Positions 5,810-10,364 of a stretch of 10,364 nt of DNA are shown piece by piece. Source of the DNA: JBOHSA01 sp050732995 (lineage in GTDB: Bacteria; Gemmatimonadota; Gemmatimonadetes; Gemmatimonadales; GWC2-71-9); contig JBOHSA010000147.1 of the NCBI GenBank assembly GCA_050732995.1, positions 1-10,364 of the forward strand. The letters are read 5' to 3'. Below the pieces are notes generated by a model that worked only from the letters and a program-made list of their open reading frames with translations, ran no database searches and had not been told where the DNA came from. Position numbers and translations under genes: made by a program. How positions within the stretch are numbered: position 1 is the stretch's first letter; every line of letters begins with the position of its first letter.

Positions 5810-6627
5810 CAGGACAGGCCGAGCGCTCCGGCGGCGATCCGCAGGCCCACGAGCGTGAGGTCGGGGTGCACCGCCTCGATCTCTTGGGACAAGGGCGCGA
5901 CGAGCGGCGCCAGCCCGCCCGTCGCCACCACCTTAGGGGTACGGCCCGTGGGCCACTCGGCCTTGATGCGCCGCACCAGGCCGTCGACCGCGTCGGCGGC
6001 ACCCCAGAGCACCCCCGCGCGGATGCAGTCCTCGGTGCGGCGGCCGATCACGCGCTCGGGCGGCGTCAGCTCGGTCGCGGGCAGCTTCGCCGTCTTGCGC
6101 ACCAGATCGTCGGAGGCCGTGCGGATTCCCGGCATGATCACCCCACCGATGAACTTGCCCTCCACCCCCTTTTCCCCCCCCCTCCCCCGTTCCCCGTCTC
6201 CTTCCGCGGTTATGCAGTCGAAGGTCGTGGCTGTCCCGAAGTCCACGACGATGGTGTCGCGCCGGAACAGGTGCAGGGCGGCGAGCGTGTTGACGATCCG
6301 GTCCGCCCCGACTGTCAGCGGCTCGTCCACGTCGAGGGTGATGGGAAGGCGGGACCGTCCGTCCACCATCACCGGCCGCACGGTGGTCGCCCGCTCGACG
6401 CCCGCGCACAAGCTCTGGGTCACCTGCGGGGCGACCGAGGCCACGATTGCCGCGCGCACTTCCTGGGTCGAGCGGCCGGCCTGGGTGAGGTAGGCGGTGA
6501 GCGCCGCCGCCCACTCGTCGGACGTGCGTTGCGGCGTCGTATGCAGCCGCCAGTGTCCCTCGAGCCGGTCCCCCGCGAACAGGCCGATGGTCGTTTCGGT
6601 ATTTCCGATGTCCGTGGCGAGCAGCAT
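5806..6627 (-). CDS. coaX: Type III pantothenate kinase
   Basis: CoaX phosphorylates pantothenate with ATP, the first committed step of coenzyme A synthesis. It belongs to the ASKHA fold and differs from types I and II in being insensitive to CoA feedback. Visible motifs are the phosphate loop DIGNT (6-10), GADR (107-110, with catalytic Asp109), DFGTATTFD (129-137), GGVIMPGI (161-168) and ATGGLAPL (235-242). Its 273 residues slightly exceed the usual 250-260 because of a Gly/Glu/Arg-rich insert at about 142-157, encoded by a G-tract region, between the DFGTATT strand and the FIGG segment. ATG at 6627 gives the standard N terminus; no clear Shine-Dalgarno sequence precedes it. It lies 53 bases after birA, a common pairing, and overlaps the next gene by four bases. 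Confidence 0.97.
   Translation of the reverse strand: MLLATDIGNTETTIGLFAGDRLEGHWRLHTTPQRTSDEWAAALTAYLTQAGRSTQEVRAAIVASVAPQVTQSLCAGVERATTVRPVMVDGRSRLPITLDVDEPLTVGADRIVNTLAALHLFRRDTIVVDFGTATTFDCITAEGDGERGRGGEKGVEGKFIGGVIMPGIRTASDDLVRKTAKLPATELTPPERVIGRRTEDCIRAGVLWGAADAVDGLVRRIKAEWPTGRTPKVVATGGLAPLVAPLSQEIEAVHPDLTLVGLRIAAGALGLSW
6165..6195 (-). repeat. G-tract cluster inside coaX (possible G-quadruplex)
   Basis: On the coding strand four G runs (4, 5, 9 and 5 bases) are separated by 1 to 4 non-G bases, fitting the G3+N1-7 pattern for an intramolecular quadruplex. It encodes about residues 145-155 of CoaX in a low-complexity insert. The nine-base homopolymer is prone to slippage in replication and to sequencing error. 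Confidence 0.7.
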
Positions 6628-6680
6628 AGGCGGGCTAAGTTAGGCCGCCGCACGAGGCGCCGCCACGCGGGGCGCGCCGA

Positions 6681-7469
6681 TCAGGCCAGCTCGACATGCC
6701 CCTGGCGCACCACCGTCGTCCCCCCGCCGGGGCCGGCGTCCACGAGCAGCGCACCGTCGGGCCGGATCCCGGCGGCGCGGCCGAAGATCGGCTGCCGGAT
6801 CTGCCGTCCGCGCAGCCAGTCGCGGACGGCGAACGCGGCGCACTCGGCCTCCGTCAGCCGGAGCCCGCCGACCGCGAGGCGTCGTAGCGCGGGGACGACC
6901 CCATCCAGGAGATCCACTCGGCGGACGTCGGGCAGGAATTCGCGGAGCGCCACGGCGCGGGGCGCGAGGGTCGGGGGGACCTCGTTGCACACGTTCACGC
7001 CGATCCCCACCGCCAGCCATTGGGGCGCCTCGGCCCCACCCGGCCACCGGCTTTCACACAGGACCCCCGCGAGCTTGCGATCCCCCACAAGGAGGTCGTT
7101 GGGCCATTTGAGCATCGCCGCGGCCCGTCCGAGCAGCCCGTCGACGGCGTCGGCCAGGAGCAGACCGGCGCGCAGCGCCACCGCGCCGGGGTCGGCGCCG
7201 CCGGGGGAGGCAGCCGTGGTGGGCGGAGGGCGCACCAGCGTCCCGAGCCAAACGCCGCCGGCGGGCGAGTGCCAGGTGCGGCCGTCCCGACCCCGCCCGG
7301 CCGTCTGAACCTCGGCCACCACGACGGTGCCGTCGGGCGCGCCCTGGGCCGCAAGATCGTGAATGGCGTCGAGCGTGGATGTCAGCTGCCGGAACAATCC
7401 GACCTGGGGCACGTCCCAGCGCGCGGCGAGGCCGGCGGCGGGGACGCCGTCCAGCTCTAGCCGCGCCAC
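6681..7469 (-). CDS. birA: Biotin--[acetyl-CoA carboxylase] ligase, without DNA-binding domain
   Basis: This enzyme activates biotin as biotinyl-AMP and attaches it to the lysine of biotin carboxyl carrier protein. GTG at 7469 gives 262 residues, overlapping uppP by 13 bases; the open frame continues further upstream only as a shadow of uppP. The catalytic domain shows LTSTLDAIHDLA (29-40, biotin site), TAGRGRDGR (56-64, biotinyl-AMP loop), KWPNDLLV (121-128, with Lys121) and GIGVNV (155-160). The C-terminal SH3-like domain follows (about 220-262). There is no N-terminal helix-turn-helix, so unlike E. coli BirA it should be a pure ligase and not a bio-operon repressor. No good Shine-Dalgarno sequence is seen at the GTG; translational coupling to uppP is likely. 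The exact start is the least certain point. Confidence 0.95.
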   Translation of the reverse strand: MARLELDGVPAAGLAARWDVPQVGLFRQLTSTLDAIHDLAAQGAPDGTVVVAEVQTAGRGRDGRTWHSPAGGVWLGTLVRPPPTTAASPGGADPGAVALRAGLLLADAVDGLLGRAAAMLKWPNDLLVGDRKLAGVLCESRWPGGAEAPQWLAVGIGVNVCNEVPPTLAPRAVALREFLPDVRRVDLLDGVVPALRRLAVGGLRLTEAECAAFAVRDWLRGRQIRQPIFGRAAGIRPDGALLVDAGPGGGTTVVRQGHVELA

Positions 7470-8257
7470 AGCGCGTAGAGGATCGTGAACGCCCCGACGC
7501 TCCAGCAGTAGGGCGCGAACGCGTAGAAGCGCCCCCGGCGCAGGAGCGCTACCAGGAACCGGATGGCCCAGATTCCGGACGCGAGTGCGACGATGCAACT
7601 CACTCCGAGCGGCAGCGCGCCCACGGCCGCCAGGTCGGCCATCGCGCCGCGCGCTTCCAGGAGGGCCGCGCCGCCGATCACGGGAATCGCTATCAGAAAA
7701 CTGAACTCGGCCGCGCGTGTCGGCTCCAAGCGGCACCAGAGCGCGGCGCTCACGGTGGAGCCGGAGCGCGAGATCCCAGGCAGAATGGCGACGGCCTGCG
7801 CCAGCCCGATGACCACGGCCCCGAGGCCGGTGGGGACGGGCGAGGGCGAGGCGGCGGCGGGCGCCCGGACGACGCGGCGCGTGGACCACAGCACCACGCC
7901 GGTGAGCCCGAAAGCGACGCCGACGAACAGCAGCGAATCGAAGGCCCGGGCGACCGCGTCGTGCAACAGGACGCCCAGAACGCCGGCGGGGACCGTGGCG
8001 ACGACCAGCAACAGCGCATAGCGCACATCCTCGCGCCGACCCCGCGCCACGCCGAGCGCGACCGCGCCAAGGCGGCGGCCGTACACGATCAACACCGAGC
8101 CGAGCGTGGCGACGTGCAGGAGCACCTCCACGAAGACGCCCGGTGTCTTGATGCCGGCGAGCGCTTCGGCGAGCACCAGGTGGCCGGAGCTCGACACCGG
8201 GAGGAACTCGGTGAGGCCCTGGACCAATCCCAGGAAGGCACCTTGCCAGAGCGTCAT
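7457..8257 (-). CDS. uppP: Undecaprenyl-diphosphate phosphatase (UppP/BacA family)
   Basis: This membrane enzyme removes a phosphate from undecaprenyl diphosphate to recycle the lipid carrier for peptidoglycan and other wall polymers; overproduction gives bacitracin resistance. The ATG at 8257 gives 266 residues, normal length. Family motifs are clear: QGLTEFLPVSSSGHL (13-27, with Glu17 and His26) and LPGISRSGST (159-168, with the essential Arg164). Several further membrane helices fill the rest. The start overlaps the preceding prenyltransferase stop as ATGA, so translation is probably coupled. The C-terminal 13 bases overlap birA. Position between a prenyltransferase and birA suggests an isoprenoid/envelope operon. 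Confidence 0.97.
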   Translation of the reverse strand: MTLWQGAFLGLVQGLTEFLPVSSSGHLVLAEALAGIKTPGVFVEVLLHVATLGSVLIVYGRRLGAVALGVARGRREDVRYALLLVVATVPAGVLGVLLHDAVARAFDSLLFVGVAFGLTGVVLWSTRRVVRAPAAASPSPVPTGLGAVVIGLAQAVAILPGISRSGSTVSAALWCRLEPTRAAEFSFLIAIPVIGGAALLEARGAMADLAAVGALPLGVSCIVALASGIWAIRFLVALLRRGRFYAFAPYCWSVGAFTILYALWRG

Positions 8258-9078
8258 GCGACCCGGCCCGCGACCAGCGCCACGACGCCCGCGACCATGG
8301 CTCCCTTGAGCGCGGCGGCGGCGGGGGCGAGCCGTCCGCGCCGGAGCTGGTGGATCGCGAGGACGCACAGGAGCTGCGCGATGGCGGCCATGGCGAAGTA
8401 GGCGTCCCGGTAGGCGGCGGCCCACGGCAGCAGGTAGCTCGCCGCCAGAAACCCGCCGATCAACAGGAGCACGATCGTGACGGCGCGCTCGCGGCCCCGG
8501 GTGATCGGGAGCGTGCGCCGCCCGGCGGCCCGATCGCCGGGCTCGTCCGCGAGGTCCTTCACGATCTCGCGCACCAAGTGGAGCCAGCCGGCGAGGATCC
8601 ACGGGATGATCCCCGCCGCCGGACGCCCCACGGCCAGGGCCCCGTAGAACAGCGGCAGGCCCGCGACCAGCGCCACGGCCCCGTTGCCGAGCAGGCCGCG
8701 CCGCTTGAGGAGGGGCGAATACACGATCATGACGGCCAGTGCTCCGAGACCGGCCACGAGCTGGGCGCCACTCACGAGGGCCGCGGCCGCCAGGCCGCCC
8801 AGCGTCCCGAGGAACACGAGCAGGTGCGCGCTGCCCGGCGCGATCCGACCCGCGGCGAGCGGGCGATCCGGGCGGTTCACCCGGTCGGCCGGGGCGTCGC
8901 GCAGGTCGTTCAGGACGTTGCCGGCGGCGCCGAGGCCTACGCCAGAGAGCGCCGCCCAAACGGCGAGAAGGGGCAGCGGCACGGCGAGCCGCTCCAGCGC
9001 GACCCAGCTGCCGGCGAGCACCCCGGCAGCGGCGATGAGGAGGTTGGGCGCGCGGACCAGTCGGAGCACGTCACCCAC
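8254..9078 (-). CDS. UbiA-family prenyltransferase, geranylgeranylglycerol-phosphate transferase-like
   Basis: A 274-residue polytopic membrane enzyme. The first Asp-rich motif is classical: N57-DLRDAPADRVNRPDRPL, with Asp58, Asp61, Asp65, Asn68 and the RP pair, followed by AAGRI. The second is REIVKDLADEPGDRAAGRRTLP with Asp175, Asp178 and Asp182. This arrangement resembles the branch containing archaeal digeranylgeranylglyceryl phosphate synthase and its bacterial homologues, whose substrates in bacteria are mostly unproven. The GTG at 9078 overlaps bshA by eight bases and the stop overlaps uppP by four. It differs strongly from the other UbiA-family protein at 4886-5809, so the two are not recent duplicates. 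Family certain, acceptor unknown. Confidence 0.92.
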   Translation of the reverse strand: MGDVLRLVRAPNLLIAAAGVLAGSWVALERLAVPLPLLAVWAALSGVGLGAAGNVLNDLRDAPADRVNRPDRPLAAGRIAPGSAHLLVFLGTLGGLAAAALVSGAQLVAGLGALAVMIVYSPLLKRRGLLGNGAVALVAGLPLFYGALAVGRPAAGIIPWILAGWLHLVREIVKDLADEPGDRAAGRRTLPITRGRERAVTIVLLLIGGFLAASYLLPWAAAYRDAYFAMAAIAQLLCVLAIHQLRRGRLAPAAAALKGAMVAGVVALVAGRVA

Positions 9079-10194
9079 TCAGCACGTCCTCATACAGCCG
9101 CTCGTAGCGCGGGACCACGCGCTCCGTGCTGAACTCGAGCGCCCGCGCGGCGGCCGCGCGCCGGAACCGCTCGTGTTCGGCCGGATCCCGGAGCAGGGCC
9201 ACGGCCCGCTCGGACATCTGCTCCACCGCCCCCACCGGCGCGAGGAAGCCCGTTGCTCCGTCGAGCACCACCTCGGGGAGGCCGCCGACCCGACTGGCGA
9301 TCACGGGTACGCCGCACGCCATGGCCTCCAGGGCCGCGAGCCCGAAGGACTCGGTCTCCGACGGCAGCAGGAACAGGTCCCCGCCGCGGAGCACGTCCGC
9401 GACCTGATCGACCTTGCCGAGGAAGCGCACGTCCGCGCGGAGGCCGAGCTGGTCCGCCTCCTGCTGGGCGGCGTCGCGCTCCGGCCCGTCGCCGACAAGC
9501 ACGAGCGTCGCCGGGATCGCCTGGCGCACCCGGGCGAAGATCCGCACGATGTCCACCACGCGCTTGACCGGCCGGAAGTTGGAGACGTGGACCAGGATCT
9601 TGTGGCCGGCGGGCGCCAGCGCCCGGCGGCACCGGCCGTCGGTCGCCGGGAAGTACTCGGCCGGCGAAATGAAGTTCGGAATCACCACCACGTCGCACCC
9701 CGCGCACCCGAACGCGCGGTAGGTCTCCGCCCGCAGATACTCGGACACCGCCGTCACCCGATCCGACTGCTCGATCGAGAACTTGGTGAGCGTGAAGTAG
9801 GAGGGATCCTGCCCGACGAGCGTGATGTCCGTCCCGTGCAGGGTCGTGACGATCTTGAGATCGCGCTCCTGCTCGAGCATCTGCTTGGCGAGCCACGCGG
9901 TGGCGGCATGCGGGATGGCGTAGTGCACGTGCATGAGGTCGAGGCGCTCGCGCGCCGCCACCTCGTGTTGTTTGACGGCGAGCGCCAGGGCGTACGGGGA
10001 GGACTGCTCGAACAGCGGGTACTCGGCTTGCGTGACCTCGTGGAACGTGACCCGCTCGGCGAAGCCGCGCAGCCGGAAGGGACTCGCGTACGAGATGAAG
10101 TGCACTTCATGGCCGCGGCGCGCCAGTTCCAGCCCCAGCTCGGTGGCGACGGCACCGGAGCCGCCGTAGGTCGGATAACAGGTGATGCCGATTC

Positions 10195-10198
<4 letters not shown>
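9071..10198 (-). CDS. bshA: N-acetyl-alpha-D-glucosaminyl L-malate synthase (bacillithiol pathway)
   Basis: BshA is a retaining GT4 glycosyltransferase that joins UDP-GlcNAc and L-malate, the first step of bacillithiol synthesis. The 375 residues and motif order match BshA closely and not only generic GT4 enzymes: YPTYGGSG (8-15), FHEV and YPLFE (52-64), HVHYAIPHA (90-98), TTLHGTDITLVG (118-129), VIPNFI (172-177), SNFRPVKR (206-213), GDGPE (236-240) and ESFGLAALEAM (283-293) with the two Glu of the EX7E pattern. ATG at 10198 overlaps the stop of an upstream cut-off gene as ATGA; no separate Shine-Dalgarno sequence is visible. bshB and bshC are not in the window, so the complete pathway is inferred. 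It leads the run of overlapping genes toward uppP. Confidence 0.95.

Positions 10199-10364
<166 letters not shown>

Noticed and set aside
4872..6002. Minus-strand 376-codon frame over the prenyltransferase and coaX
   Set aside because: It is an Arg/Ala/Pro-rich out-of-frame shadow of two recognised genes.
5866..7308. Long plus-strand open frame (480 codons) opposite coaX and birA
   Set aside because: It spans the gap between two well-identified minus-strand genes and has Arg/Pro/Ala-rich shadow composition with no domain.
7470..7889. N-terminal extension of the birA frame to 402 residues
   Set aside because: It lies over uppP in another frame and has shadow composition; no helix-turn-helix is visible.
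8258..8959. N-terminal extension of the uppP frame to 500 residues
   Set aside because: It overlaps the UbiA-family gene on the same strand; UppP is complete from ATG 8257.

Overview
The window is a GC-rich bacterial segment. Almost all genes are on the minus strand; only the last 39 codons of one gene are on the plus strand. The likely source is a diderm, GC-rich bacterium, with Gemmatimonadota as my best guess. The clues are very high GC, a bacillithiol-type gene (bshA), HrcA/CIRCE control of groESL, a predicted outer-membrane-type beta-barrel fused to an NlpC/P60 peptidase, and heavy use of GTG/TTG starts with overlapping genes. The phylum is an inference from gene style; no marker gene here settles it.

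Read in the direction of transcription (right to left), the layout is as follows. The right edge ends in a 63-base pure G tract, probably a sequencing or assembly artefact, which cuts off the C-terminal end of an unidentified gene. A tightly packed cluster follows: bshA, a UbiA-family prenyltransferase of the geranylgeranylglycerol-phosphate type, uppP, birA, coaX, and a second, divergent UbiA-family prenyltransferase. Five of the six junctions from the cut-off gene to the second UbiA gene overlap by 4 to 13 bases; birA-coaX has a 53-base gap. This suggests one operon combining thiol, isoprenoid-lipid, cell-wall-carrier and cofactor genes.

After a 51-base gap comes a second cluster of envelope genes: a six-helix membrane protein of unknown function, a small membrane protein, a secreted beta-barrel/NlpC-P60 protein that appears to start at TTG, and an overlooked 37-residue candidate lipoprotein coupled to it by an ATGA overlap.

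The groES-groEL operon follows, with its own promoter region, a perfect CIRCE operator and a strong intrinsic terminator. Beyond it is a short ORF that looks like the N-terminal part of a larger protein and runs convergently into the plus-strand gene end.

No tRNA, rRNA, CRISPR array, insertion sequence or phage gene was seen. No gene-free stretch exceeds 300 bases; the largest is about 166 bases upstream of groES. The least ordinary items are the barrel/NlpC-P60 fusion with its small lipoprotein partner, the G-rich insertion in coaX, and the pair of distinct UbiA enzymes in one operon. I do not see a clear new defence or mobile system.
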